A DNA stretch of 64,000 bases from Pseudarthrobacter siccitolerans (GTDB taxonomy: Bacteria > Actinomycetota > Actinomycetes > Actinomycetales > Micrococcaceae). Where the stretch lies: NCBI RefSeq assembly GCF_030823375.1, contig NZ_JAUSXB010000001.1, positions 3,534,001 to 3,598,000 on the forward strand. Reading direction: 5' to 3'. Positions 15,959-24,397 of this stretch are shown here, one piece after another (positions within the stretch are counted from its first letter, which is position 1; each line of letters begins with the position of its first letter). Below the pieces are notes generated by a model that saw only the letters and a list, made by a program, of their open reading frames with translations, did no database searches and had not been told where the DNA came from. The position numbers and the translations under genes are program-made.

Positions 15959-17671
15959 ATGGAAAAGAACCCGGCGGTGGTGCAGGCGGAGGAAGCGGTT
16001 GAGGCTGCTGTTGCTGCGTTCATGGCTGCGCTGGCGGGTAGTGAATCTGCCGGTTCCGGTGCTGCAGGCGCTGGTTCTGGCGAGCTGGATGATGATCCGG
16101 TGCAGCGGGTTGCTGATAGGGCGTTGGATGTTCTTGCCGTGGTGCGGCGGTCTGAAGCGAAAATCGCGGCGGTGAAGGCGGAGGCGGTGGCGGTGTTTGC
16201 TGCGGCCACTGCGGTTTTGAATGGTGCGGCTTCGTCGCCACAGGAGGCTACGGCGCAGGACCGGTCCCTGGTGGCTGAGGTCGGGTGTGTGCTGGCGATC
16301 GGCGACCGGGCCGCGGGGGCGCTGCTGGCCGAATCGCATGCTTTGACCACGTCGCTGCCGCGGTGCCTGGCGGCGCTGCAGTCCGGGACGATGTCCTGGG
16401 CGCATGCACGGACGATGGTGGAGCAGACCGCGAGCCTTGACCGGGCGGCAGCTGCCATCATGGAGGCGCATTTCCTGGACGCGGACGCGCCGGACGCGGC
16501 TCGCGGGTGCCCGGTGGGGGAGATGCCGGCGTACCGGTTCAAGGCCAAGGCCCGGGGATGGCGGGAACGCCACCACCCGGAGAGCCTGGAGAAGCGGCAT
16601 GCCAAGGGTGTGGCGGACCGGCGGGTGGAGTTCTGGCCGGACAGTGACGGGATGGCCTGGGTCGCCGGGTACCTGCCCGCGGCCCAGGCCTCCGCGATCC
16701 GCAACCGGCTCAGCGCGATCGCCCGGGGGATGCAGGGCCCGAACGAGCCCCGCACCATGCCCGAGTTGTGCGCCGACATCTTCTCCGACGGACTCCTGAA
16801 CAGCGGGGCCGGGATCAACCCTGGAAACAGTTCCAAAAGCGGCGAGCCACACAGTCCCGACGGCGGGGAGGGACCAGCGTCCGGTCCGTCTTCGTCGGGG
16901 ATTCGGGCGCAGGTGCTGGTGACCGTGCCCGTGTTCTCGCTGATGGGTCTGACGGAGGAGCCGGCGGTGCTGGACGGGTTCGGTCCGATCCCGCCGTCGA
17001 TGGCACGCAAACTCCTCGCTGAAGGTGCTGATTCGTTTTACCGCGTGCTGGTTGACCCCAGGGACGGGGCGCCGCTGGAAATCGGACGCACCAGCTACCG
17101 GGTGGGCAAGGCGATGCGGAACTGGCTCAGGTTGCGGGACGGCAAATGCCCGTTCCCGGGCTGCAACAACAGCTCCCTGGACAACGACGCAGACCACATC
17201 CTCGCCTGGCATCAGGGCGGCACCACCGGGGTATCGAACCTGGGACAGCCCTGCCCGAAACACCACAAGCTCCGGCACACCAGCGGCTGGAAACCCACCC
17301 CCGCCACCAAAACGGAACCACCCGGCTGGACCTCACCCACCGGACGGCACTACAAAAGCGAACACCAGGACTGGGAACCACCACACTGGCCAGACTCCGC
17401 CGTGCCCGAGAGCATCCGCGCCTTTGATGATCTCCTGGAATTGTGGCCATCGCCCGATGACCCTTCCGAGCTGTCGCTCCCGCACGGAGACGTTCCTGAT
17501 GGTTGGGCTCCGGCGGACGATTCGTCTCTTCAGGACCTATTCCCGCATGACGAGGTTCCCGAAGACACCTTTGCTGACTGGTTCGTGCCAGGATACCGCC
17601 AGCCCGAGGACCCACTTCCAGAAGAGCTCTGGCGGGAGGCGCCGTTCGACGCAAACGCCGGCATCACTTGA
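15959..17671 (+). CDS. DUF222 domain / HNH endonuclease protein (13E12 repeat family)
   Basis: A 570-aa protein with an N-terminal DUF222 region (from about residue 40 to 300) and a C-terminal HNH nuclease domain: CPFPGCNNSSLDNDADHI, then HQGGTTGVSNLGQPCPKHH. The zinc cysteines and the D-H-N/H residues are present. An acidic, Pro-rich tail of about 110 residues follows. These proteins are common and multi-copy in actinobacteria, often near mobile DNA, and their role is not established. The start is uncertain: ATG 15959 has GGAGG only one base before it, and TTG 15902 is the in-frame alternative. It lies just past the tRNA-Ser island but outside the repeats. Confidence 0.9.
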   Translation: MEKNPAVVQAEEAVEAAVAAFMAALAGSESAGSGAAGAGSGELDDDPVQRVADRALDVLAVVRRSEAKIAAVKAEAVAVFAAATAVLNGAASSPQEATAQDRSLVAEVGCVLAIGDRAAGALLAESHALTTSLPRCLAALQSGTMSWAHARTMVEQTASLDRAAAAIMEAHFLDADAPDAARGCPVGEMPAYRFKAKARGWRERHHPESLEKRHAKGVADRRVEFWPDSDGMAWVAGYLPAAQASAIRNRLSAIARGMQGPNEPRTMPELCADIFSDGLLNSGAGINPGNSSKSGEPHSPDGGEGPASGPSSSGIRAQVLVTVPVFSLMGLTEEPAVLDGFGPIPPSMARKLLAEGADSFYRVLVDPRDGAPLEIGRTSYRVGKAMRNWLRLRDGKCPFPGCNNSSLDNDADHILAWHQGGTTGVSNLGQPCPKHHKLRHTSGWKPTPATKTEPPGWTSPTGRHYKSEHQDWEPPHWPDSAVPESIRAFDDLLELWPSPDDPSELSLPHGDVPDGWAPADDSSLQDLFPHDEVPEDTFADWFVPGYRQPEDPLPEELWREAPFDANAGIT

Positions 17672-17878
17672 TGAAGCCCCTGATGACAGATGGAGACTGA
17701 GCGTGACGTGGGGGATCGATCGTGCCGCGGGAAACCTTTGTGGTGCCGATAGAACCTGCCGTGCGGATCAGTCTGACGGTGGGGGTCAAGCTTGCCGGAC
17801 AGATGAAGTGCCGCAGCGCGCCAAGAACCGCTCCCCAACTTTCCTCAGCGCACGCGGGCCGCTAGATTCATCAGCAAG

Positions 17879-18937
17879 ATGACTAATTCACGTGCGCCAA
17901 TTCATGCAACGGCTTACTGGACCACAGCCCGGGAGCACGGCGAGCTCCGGCCCGAGGAACTGCCCCTGCCCGGCAAGGGTGAGGCCCTGGTTCGCACCCT
18001 GTACTCCGGCATCAGCAAAGGGACCGAGATGGTGGTCCACCACGGCTCGGTTCCGCCCCGGGTTGCCGAAGAGATGCGGGCCCCGCACCAGGAGGGACAC
18101 TTCCCGGGCCCGGTGAAGTTCGGCTACCTTTCCGTAGGCGTTGTGGAACAGGGACCGGCGGAGTGGATAGGCCAGCGCGTGTTCTGCCTGAACCCGCATC
18201 AGGACCGGTACGTGGTGGAGTTGGCTGGGCTGACCAGAATTCCGGATGACGTACCTTCTCCGCGTGCAGTTCTCACCGGGACCGTGGAAACAGCGGTCAA
18301 TGCGCTCTGGGAGGCCGGCCCGCGCCTTGGTGATCGCGTCGCCGTTGTTGGTGCTGGCCTCGTTGGCGGCATGGTTGCCACCCTGCTGAGGACCTTCCCG
18401 CTGCAGCGCCTTCAACTCGTGGACCTGGATCCGGGACGGAAACAGCTGGCGGACACCGTGGGTGTTGAGTTCAGCCACCCGGATGACGCCCTCGCCGATT
18501 GCGACATCGTGTTTCACTGTTCGGCTTCGCAGGAGGGGCTGGAGCGCAGCTTGCAGCTCGTCGGCGATGAGGGAGACGTTATTGAGATGTCGTGGTACGC
18601 CAACCGGGAGGTCACGCTGCCGCTGGGTGAGGACTTCCACGCCCGCCGCCTGTCCATCAGGGCCAGTCAGGTAGGGGTAGTGGCGCGGGCGCGGCGGCAT
18701 CGCAGGACCAACGCCGACCGCCTGGACCTGGCCGTGTCGCTCCTGGCGGATCCGGTGTTCGATGCGTTCCTGACCGGATCCTCACCGTTCTCCGCACTGC
18801 CGCACGTGGTGCAGGAACTGGCAGACGGCAGCCTGGACGCACTGTGCCACGTCATTGAGTATCCCCAGGACGAAAACTCCCAGGAATCCAACCCCCAAAA
18901 CCAGAGCCGCAAAGCAGCCCCCGAAGACCAGAGGTAG
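17879..18937 (+). CDS. Zinc-independent MDR dehydrogenase (first gene of PTPS-like/GT4 operon)
   Basis: A 352-aa medium-chain dehydrogenase/reductase. The nucleotide-binding motif is VAVVGAGLVGGMVATLL and the N-terminal half has the GroES-like fold. The usual catalytic zinc ligands are absent: the CGxC position reads SGISKGTE and there is no GHE motif. This resembles the BchC-like branch rather than true alcohol dehydrogenases. A possible -10 (TAGATT, 17863-17868) lies 10 nt before the ATG. The last about 20 residues are hydrophilic and rich in Gln/Ser/Asn. The PTPS-like gene starts 4 bp after its stop, so they are co-transcribed. Substrate unknown; a pterin-like or sugar-like compound is an inference from the operon. 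Confidence 0.85.
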   Translation: MTNSRAPIHATAYWTTAREHGELRPEELPLPGKGEALVRTLYSGISKGTEMVVHHGSVPPRVAEEMRAPHQEGHFPGPVKFGYLSVGVVEQGPAEWIGQRVFCLNPHQDRYVVELAGLTRIPDDVPSPRAVLTGTVETAVNALWEAGPRLGDRVAVVGAGLVGGMVATLLRTFPLQRLQLVDLDPGRKQLADTVGVEFSHPDDALADCDIVFHCSASQEGLERSLQLVGDEGDVIEMSWYANREVTLPLGEDFHARRLSIRASQVGVVARARRHRRTNADRLDLAVSLLADPVFDAFLTGSSPFSALPHVVQELADGSLDALCHVIEYPQDENSQESNPQNQSRKAAPEDQR

Positions 18938-18941
18938 CCAA

Positions 18942-19340
18942 ATGTTCAGCCTGACCGTCCGCCGCCATTTTATGATCGCCCACAGCCTTCCCCGGGAGGC
19001 TTTCGGCCCGGCCCAGGCCCTGCACGGGGCCACGTTTGTCGCGGAGGTCGCGTTCCGCCGTCGGACCCTCAATGACAACGCGATTGTCCTGGACATCGGC
19101 GCCGCGGGAACCATCATCGAGGAGGTGTTGGCCGGCCTGAACTACCGCAACCTGGACGAACACCCGGATTTCGAAGGCAAGCTCAGCACCACCGAGGCGC
19201 TGGCGGAGTACATTGCACGGTCCGTGGCGGAAAAGGTGAAGGATGACCACGACGGCGGCCACTTGGCCGGTATCGACGTCACCTTGCGGGAGAACCCCGA
19301 CGCCTGGGCAACATACTCGTTGGACCTTACCGCCGCCTGA
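18942..19340 (+). CDS. 6-pyruvoyl-tetrahydropterin synthase / QueD-fold protein with altered active site
   Basis: A 132-aa protein of the tunnelling-fold PTPS family: MFSLTVRRHFMIAHSL, then ALHGATFVAEVAF, DIGAAG, LNYRNLDEHPDF, TTEALAEYIA and VTLRENPDAWATY. Two of three zinc histidines are in place (His14, His28) but the third position of HxH is Ala30. The catalytic cysteine position is Ala24 and the Asp-His pair is Asn67-Tyr68. The pterin-anchoring glutamate (Glu117) is kept. It therefore probably binds a pterin-like or purine-like ligand, but is not expected to carry out standard PTPS or 6-carboxytetrahydropterin synthase chemistry. It lies 4 bp after the MDR gene and 3 bp before the glycosyltransferase. 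Confidence 0.85.
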   Translation: MFSLTVRRHFMIAHSLPREAFGPAQALHGATFVAEVAFRRRTLNDNAIVLDIGAAGTIIEEVLAGLNYRNLDEHPDFEGKLSTTEALAEYIARSVAEKVKDDHDGGHLAGIDVTLRENPDAWATYSLDLTAA

Positions 19341-19343
19341 TCC

Positions 19344-20453
19344 ATGCGCCACCTTCGGCTGCTTGTGCCCGCCAACATCCGCCATAACTCCGGCGGCAAT
19401 GCCTACAACGCGCAGCTGGTGGCGGGACTGCGGGCTTTGGGTGCCGAAGTGGAAGTGCTTCCCGTCGAAGGTTCCTGGCCGGAGTCCACTGCAAAAGAAC
19501 GACGGCGGCTGGGCAGCCTCATCGGCGCCTGGGGACCGGAAGCGGGACCAGAGGCCGCAGTGGCCATGGTGGACGGGCTCGTCGCCGTGGCCGTCCCCGA
19601 CGAGCTGGAATTTGCGGCAAAGGCGGGGCAGGAAACGTGGGTGCTGGTCCACATGCCCGTGCCTGAAGAGTCGGGTGCCGAATCCTTGGAACGCGAGGCC
19701 CGGGCCCTTCGCGCGGCAGCGGGAGTGATCTGCACCAGCAGTTGGGCGGCCGACATCCTGGCAGCACGGCACGGGCTGCGGGGGCTTCGCGTCGCCCTGC
19801 CCGGGACTGACAGCGCGCGGCTGGCGCAAGGCTCGGCTCCGCCGCACATCCTTACCGTGGCCGCGCTCCTGCCGAACAAGGAGCAGGTGCTTGTGGTCGA
19901 AGCTTTGGCCCGCATCCAGGAACTCGCATGGTCGGCATCGCTGGTTGGATCAGACGAGGCGGACCCCGAATATGCAGGGCTTGTGCGCGCAGCTGTGGCC
20001 GCCCACGGGCTGGAAGGCCGGGTGCGCATAACCGGTGAACTGAAGGGCCAGGCTCTCGAAGACGAGTGGAACCGCGCAGACCTCAGCGTTCTGGTTTCCA
20101 GGGCTGAGGCCTTCGGCATGGTGGTCACGGAATCGCTGGCACACGGGATTCCGGTGGCGGTGCGGGCAGGGACCGGCGCTGTCGAGGCCCTGAGCTTTGC
20201 AGCACCGGACAAAGGCAACAGCGGACGGCTGCCCGGAACGGCAGTGCATTTTGCGGGAAGTGATGACCCGGAAAACCCCGCCTTGCTGGCTGGGGTGCTG
20301 CGGGACTGGCTGCAGGACGGCGGCACCAGGGACACGTGGCGGGCGGCAGCCCTACAAACAAGGAACAGACTGCCGGGGTGGGACCAGACGGCCGCGCTTG
20401 TGCTCGACGCAGTATCCAAACCCGCAAGCTCTAAGGACCCGGCGCAGGAGTGA
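19344..20453 (+). CDS. Glycosyltransferase family 4 protein
   Basis: A 369-aa GT-B glycosyltransferase. The N-terminal acceptor domain starts RLLVPANIRHNSGGNAYN and the C-terminal donor domain has ILTVAALLPNKEQ, GRVRITGEL and the E-x7-E motif EAFGMVVTESLAHGIPV. Retaining transfer from a nucleotide sugar is the family reaction. It is last in a three-gene operon with gaps of 4 and 3 bp. The combination with a PTPS-fold protein and a dehydrogenase suggests glycosylation of a small pterin-like product rather than of a polysaccharide, but no acceptor can be read from the sequence. Confidence 0.9.
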   Translation: MRHLRLLVPANIRHNSGGNAYNAQLVAGLRALGAEVEVLPVEGSWPESTAKERRRLGSLIGAWGPEAGPEAAVAMVDGLVAVAVPDELEFAAKAGQETWVLVHMPVPEESGAESLEREARALRAAAGVICTSSWAADILAARHGLRGLRVALPGTDSARLAQGSAPPHILTVAALLPNKEQVLVVEALARIQELAWSASLVGSDEADPEYAGLVRAAVAAHGLEGRVRITGELKGQALEDEWNRADLSVLVSRAEAFGMVVTESLAHGIPVAVRAGTGAVEALSFAAPDKGNSGRLPGTAVHFAGSDDPENPALLAGVLRDWLQDGGTRDTWRAAALQTRNRLPGWDQTAALVLDAVSKPASSKDPAQE

Positions 20454-20546
20454 TAACAGCGGGATGCCCGTGCCCGCACAGGAAGACAAGAGCAGCACGC
20501 ACTCAGTAACAGCGTGCGGAAAGCCAGCCCGACAAACAGCAGAGGC

Positions 20547-21053
20547 CTAAATCTGCGTGCGGTGCCCCATAAAAAAGTCCCGCAGCAGCCCGCCGCATTC
20601 GGCTTCGCGCACCCCGGCGTAAACCTCAACCCAGTGATTGAGCCGCCGCTCACGGAGGACGTCGAACACCGAGCCCGCGGCGCCGGCCTTCTCGTCCCAG
20701 GCCCCAAAAATTACGCGGGGGATCCTCGCCAGGACTATCGCGCCGGCACACATGGCGCATGGTTCCAGCGTCACCACCAAGGTACAGTCCGCCAGCCGCC
20801 AGCCGTCTCCGCTGCCGCCCTCGGCCATCCGCGTCTCCCGCAGCCGGGCAGCCGCCTCTCGGATGGCAACCACCTCGGCATGGGCGGTAGGGTCTCCCAG
20901 TTCCTCGCGCTGGTTCCGTCCCGAACCCAGCACGCCGCCGTCGGGCCCGATCACGACGGCGCCGATCGGCACATCCTCGGTCATCAGGGCACGGCGTGCC
21001 TCCGCCAGGGCAAGGCCCATCCACGCATCTTGATCCTTTTCTGCGGAGACCAT
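20547..21053 (-). CDS. tadA: tRNA adenosine(34) deaminase TadA
   Basis: A 168-aa zinc deaminase converting A34 to inosine in tRNA-Arg(ACG), the tRNA found at 36002-36075. The zinc and proton-shuttle motifs are HAE (58-60) and EPCAMC (97-102). The start at 21053 has a -10-like TATCAT (21060-21065) exactly 6 nt upstream and no Shine-Dalgarno, so it is probably leaderless. It is divergent from the PAP2 gene. The C-terminus ends MGHRTQI. Confidence 0.95.
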   Translation of the reverse strand: MVSAEKDQDAWMGLALAEARRALMTEDVPIGAVVIGPDGGVLGSGRNQREELGDPTAHAEVVAIREAAARLRETRMAEGGSGDGWRLADCTLVVTLEPCAMCAGAIVLARIPRVIFGAWDEKAGAAGSVFDVLRERRLNHWVEVYAGVREAECGGLLRDFFMGHRTQI

Positions 21054-21114
21054 GGCTCAATGATAGTTTCGAAGGATACCTTGAGCCCGTGACGTACATC
21101 CGCCGGGAGGCATA

Positions 21115-22059
21115 ATGAGCTCCGTCCGAGACCGCGTGGACCTGTGGATCAAGCCTTATGCCGCGCTGTGGCTGACCATGATCATCGGCGGGGCAGTGGT
21201 TCTCACCCTGGCCCTGCTGGGCGCCGAGGTGTATTCCAACGTGGTGGATGACGAAGGGCTGGCCAACCTGGATATTCCTGCCCTGGAATACTCACAAACC
21301 CTGCGGAGTCCGGACGTGGATGCCTTCGTCACCGGGTTCACCAACGTGGGCGGCGGAATCGGAATGCCCATCTTCGCCAGTATCCTCACCGCGTGGCTGA
21401 CATTCCTGAGCCGGACCTGGCGCCCCATCGTCCTGGTGGGCGGTGCAGCGCTGGTTTCCACCCTCGCCACGACGCTCGGCAAGCGGCTGGTAGGCAGGAC
21501 CCGTCCCGACCACTCAGAAGCAGTCCCGCCGTACGAGTCAACGCCATCCTTCCCGAGCGGCCACACCCTGAATACCACCGTGGTGATTGGTGTCCTGGTC
21601 TACATCACGTGCCTGCAGTTCCAGATCCTCTGGGCCAGGATCACGGCCATCACCGCCGGCGTCATCTTCATCATCGCGATGGGATTGAGCCGCGTCTTCC
21701 TGGGGCACCACTGGCTCACAGACGTGATGGCCGGGTGGTTCCTCGGGCTCGCCTGGGTGTGCATGGTGATCCTGGCCCACCGGCTGTTCCATCTCATCCG
21801 GAGGCGGGAGCACGCCGGGCCGGCCCCCACGTTCGAGCATCCCGTCATCCGCGAGGACCATACCGGCGAGACCCAGCAGGGCACGGACACTAGGGCAGGG
21901 TACGACGGCGGCACCTCAGGAAGGAGCGACGGCGGCACCTCAGGAAGGAGCGACGGCGGCACCTCAGGAAGGAGCGACGGCGGCACCTCAGGAAGGAGCG
22001 ACGGCGGCACCTCAGGAAGGAGCGACGGCGGCACCTCCCGGTCCGGCACAGGCGGTTGA
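21115..22059 (+). CDS. PAP2-family membrane phosphatase with tandem-repeat tail
   Basis: A 314-aa protein with about six transmembrane helices and the three PAP2 motifs: KRLVGRTRP, PSFPSGH and SRVFLGHHWLTDV. These phosphatases act on lipid phosphates such as phosphatidic acid or undecaprenyl pyrophosphate at the outer membrane face. GGGAGG precedes the ATG at a good distance. The last about 50 residues are an unusual hydrophilic tail made of the octapeptide DGGTSGRS repeated five times and a partial sixth, encoded by a 24-bp DNA repeat. The tail is not part of the PAP2 fold and is probably variable between strains. Confidence 0.93.
   Translation: MSSVRDRVDLWIKPYAALWLTMIIGGAVVLTLALLGAEVYSNVVDDEGLANLDIPALEYSQTLRSPDVDAFVTGFTNVGGGIGMPIFASILTAWLTFLSRTWRPIVLVGGAALVSTLATTLGKRLVGRTRPDHSEAVPPYESTPSFPSGHTLNTTVVIGVLVYITCLQFQILWARITAITAGVIFIIAMGLSRVFLGHHWLTDVMAGWFLGLAWVCMVILAHRLFHLIRRREHAGPAPTFEHPVIREDHTGETQQGTDTRAGYDGGTSGRSDGGTSGRSDGGTSGRSDGGTSGRSDGGTSGRSDGGTSRSGTGG
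21904..22037 (+). repeat. 24-bp tandem repeat inside the PAP2 gene
   Basis: Five identical 24-bp units plus 14 bp of a sixth, in frame with the PAP2 gene, each coding for DGGTSGRS. Identity between units is complete, which points to recent expansion or ongoing slippage. Confidence 0.95.
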
Positions 22060-22101
22060 CGGGCAGGCAAGTGCCCAACAACCGGGTGATAGTTTTGACC
22101 C

Positions 22102-22737
22102 ATGCGCACTCTCGTTGTGGACCACCCCCTGGTCGCCCATAAGCTCACCGTCCTCCGGGACAAAAACACTCCGTCCCCGGTCTTCCGGCAGTTGACGGAA
22201 GAGCTGGTCACCCTGCTCGCTTATGAGGCCACCCGCGAGGTCCGCACCGAACCCGTCACCATCGAAACTCCGGTCAGCACCACCGTGGGTACCGCATTCA
22301 CCAAGCCCACACCGCTGGTGGTCCCCATCCTGCGGGCCGGGCTGGGCATGCTCGAGGGCATGACCAAACTCGTTCCCACCGCGGAGGTCGGCTTTCTTGG
22401 CATGGCCCGGGACGAGGAGACCCTGGACATCATCACCTACGCCGAACGCCTTCCGGAGAACCTCACGGACCGGCAGATCTTCGTCCTGGACCCGATGCTG
22501 GCCACCGGCGGGACCCTGCGCGAAGCCATCAAGTTCCTCTTCAAGCGCGGCGCCTCCGACGTGACCTGCATCTGCCTCCTGGCCGCCCCGGAAGGCCTGG
22601 CCAAGCTGGAGGAAGAACTGTCCGGCGCGAACGTCACCATCGTCCTGGCTTCCATCGACGAAAAGCTGAACGAGAAGTCGTACATCGTTCCCGGCCTCGG
22701 GGACGCCGGCGACAGGCTTTACGGCATCGCAGGGTAG
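22102..22737 (+). CDS. upp: Uracil phosphoribosyltransferase
   Basis: A 211-aa enzyme of normal length, making UMP from uracil and PRPP in the pyrimidine salvage pathway. The PRPP-binding loop is [16 protein letters not shown] and the uracil-binding end is [15 protein letters not shown]. Other typical segments are [17 protein letters not shown] and LKRGA-type helices. The start ATG at 22102 follows a -10-like TAGTTT (22090-22095) by 6 nt with no ribosome site, so it is probably leaderless. Confidence 0.97.
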   Translation: MRTLVVDHPLVAHKLTVLRDKNTPSPVFRQLTEELVTLLAYEATREVRTEPVTIETPVSTTVGTAFTKPTPLVVPILRAGLGMLEGMTKLVPTAEVGFLGMARDEETLDIITYAERLPENLTDRQIFVLDPMLATGGTLREAIKFLFKRGASDVTCICLLAAPEGLAKLEEELSGANVTIVLASIDEKLNEKSYIVPGLGDAGDRLYGIAG

Positions 22738-22782
22738 CGCTCAAGCCTTTTCCATTCCGCGTCCCGCCGCTAGCCTGTGCGG

Positions 22783-23157
22783 ATGGACTGGAAACTGGAA
22801 CTTGTGTTTGTCCCTGTGTCGGACGTGGACCGCGCCAAGGATTTCTACGTCAACAAGGTGGGATTCAATGCGGACTTCGATGAGCGTCCCTCTGACTCCA
22901 TCCGCTTTGTCCAGCTGACGCCCCGCGGCTCAGCCTGCTCGATCTGCATCGGGGAAGGGCTCACGGACGCGCCTCCCGGCACCGGTTCGAATCTCCAGCT
23001 GGTGGTCAGCGACATCCACGCCGCGCACCAGTACCTGAAAAACAACGGGGTGGACGTCAGCGACGTGGACGTGCAGGCCTGGGGCCACTTCGTGTACTTT
23101 GCTGATCCCGACGGGAACAGATGGGCGGTCCAGTACATCCCGGGCCGCGAAAGCTGA
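22783..23157 (+). CDS. VOC (glyoxalase-fold) family protein
   Basis: A 124-aa single-module VOC protein: WKLELVFVPVSDVDRAKDFY at the start, and ending FVYFADPDGNRWAVQYIP. The paired beta-alpha-beta-beta-beta units are typical of glyoxalase/bleomycin-resistance relatives. Candidate starts are ATG 22783 and GTG 22777. A -10-like TAGCCT (22771-22776) lies 6 nt before the ATG, which I prefer. Function is not predictable beyond metal-dependent lyase, isomerase or binding protein. Confidence 0.88.
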   Translation: MDWKLELVFVPVSDVDRAKDFYVNKVGFNADFDERPSDSIRFVQLTPRGSACSICIGEGLTDAPPGTGSNLQLVVSDIHAAHQYLKNNGVDVSDVDVQAWGHFVYFADPDGNRWAVQYIPGRES

Positions 23158-23245
23158 CCCACAGCGGGCCAGTACGGCTCAGGGGCGGCCTCCGGGATCC
23201 ACGGCCTAAGCTGGGACCCCCGGAGCCTGGGGCAGAATGTAAACC

Positions 23246-23926
23246 ATGGATGCTTCCACCCCTGCAGCAAATCGGACACTGACTTGCGGGGCCGTCCTCT
23301 TTGACATGGACGGCACCCTGGTCGATTCCACTGCAGTGGTGGAGCAGGTGTGGGGTGAGTTCGCGGCGCGCTACGGACTGGACCTCGGGGAAATTCTGCG
23401 GACCTCGCACGGCGTCCAGGCGCGCGATACAGTCACCCGGTTTGCGCCGGCCGGTGCCGACGTGACGGCCCTGACGGCGGAACTCGGGGCGATGGAGCGC
23501 GTCCGGACTCAAGGCATCGTGCCCTTGCCCGGCGCCGCGAGCCTGCTCGCAGCCCTGCCGCCGGACGCCGTCGCCCTGGTCACGTCCGCTGACCGCATCC
23601 TGGCCGACATCCGCATGAACGCCGCCGGCCTGCCGATGCCTGCCATTGCAGTGACAGCTGAACTGGTGACGCGCGGCAAGCCGGATCCCGAGGGATACCT
23701 GAAGGCGGCGGCCAACCTTGGCGTGGATCCTGCGGACGCAGTGGTGTTCGAAGACGCTCCGGCGGGAATCGCTGCAGGGGTGGCCGCTTGCATCCGGACG
23801 GTGGCCGTGGGGCCGAACACCGGCCCGCTGCCCGCCGGCGTGCTGCACATCCAGGACTACAGCGCAGTCGTCGTCGAAACCGGCAAGGACGACGACGGCA
23901 GGACGGTTATTTCTTTCCGGCTTTGA
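23246..23926 (+). CDS. HAD-superfamily phosphatase (sugar-phosphate type)
   Basis: A 226-aa HAD hydrolase with all four motifs: FDMDGTLVDST (motif I, nucleophile Asp), LVTSAD (motif II), RGKPDPEGY (motif III lysine) and VFEDAPAGIAAG (motif IV). The cap insertion type and the sequence pattern resemble beta-phosphoglucomutase-like and sugar-phosphate phosphatases. A physiological substrate cannot be given. Its 3' end overlaps the end of the convergent frameshifted DUF1905 gene by 20 bp. Confidence 0.92.
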   Translation: MDASTPAANRTLTCGAVLFDMDGTLVDSTAVVEQVWGEFAARYGLDLGEILRTSHGVQARDTVTRFAPAGADVTALTAELGAMERVRTQGIVPLPGAASLLAALPPDAVALVTSADRILADIRMNAAGLPMPAIAVTAELVTRGKPDPEGYLKAAANLGVDPADAVVFEDAPAGIAAGVAACIRTVAVGPNTGPLPAGVLHIQDYSAVVVETGKDDDGRTVISFRL

Positions 23927-24349
23927 GGTCCGCCACTACCTTGGCAATGCGGCGCGACCGGGTTTCGGGCGTCTTGGCATCGCCCAGCGGCTCAACGTAC
24001 CGGCGCTGGGCGCTGAAGCTCAGCGTCGCGTAGAACTTTTGGGCTGCCGGTTCGGCGGCCATCGCTGTCGCGAGGTCCTCGGGAACTTCCACAATCCGGG
24101 GTTGGGTTTCCAGTTCCACGTCCACGTCCACGGTGTCGCCAGCGGCTGCCCCGACGAAGTCCCGGTTGGCTGCGCTCAGCGAGATGAGGTTCTGCCCGCC
24201 CATCACCGCAATGCTGCTGCGATAGCTCTTGCCGTTGATGGTCACCACCACAGGCGGCGCTTGCCCGCATCCAAGGCCGCAAGAACCTCTTCGGGAACTT
24301 CGATGCCGGTCTTGTTTCCGCTGCCCTGGATGGTGGTGGTGAACCTCAT
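23907..24349 (-). pseudogene. DUF1905/YdeI-type protein gene broken by a frameshift
   Basis: An ATG at 24349 begins a frame reading MRFTTTIQGSGNKTG and on to ALDAGKR, the start of a DUF1905 protein. After 36 codons it hits a stop. The expected continuation (PPVVVTINGKSYRSSIA, then SFSAQRRYVEPLGDAKTPETRSRR) is in another frame running to the stop at 23907. A single missing base in the GC-rich run around 24253-24260 explains the break. The second half holds the YdeI-like C-terminal helix-rich region. Function of this family is not known to me. It is either a true pseudogene or a sequencing error. Confidence 0.85.
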
Positions 24350-24397
24350 GGATGACAGTATGCCGGGCAGCCCGCCGCTCCAAAAGGTTTTGTGTGC

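Noticed and set aside
15860..17278. Long - strand frame opposite the DUF222/HNH gene
   Set aside because: Arg/His/Pro-rich sequence without domain; the + strand carries the HNH motif.
19403..20707. 434-codon - strand frame opposite the glycosyltransferase gene
   Set aside because: Ser/Ala/Arg-rich shadow; the + strand has the E-x7-E motif and intact GT-B fold.
21904..22037. Regular repeat that might be taken for a CRISPR array
   Set aside because: Units are contiguous without spacers and lie in frame in a gene; no cas genes in the window.
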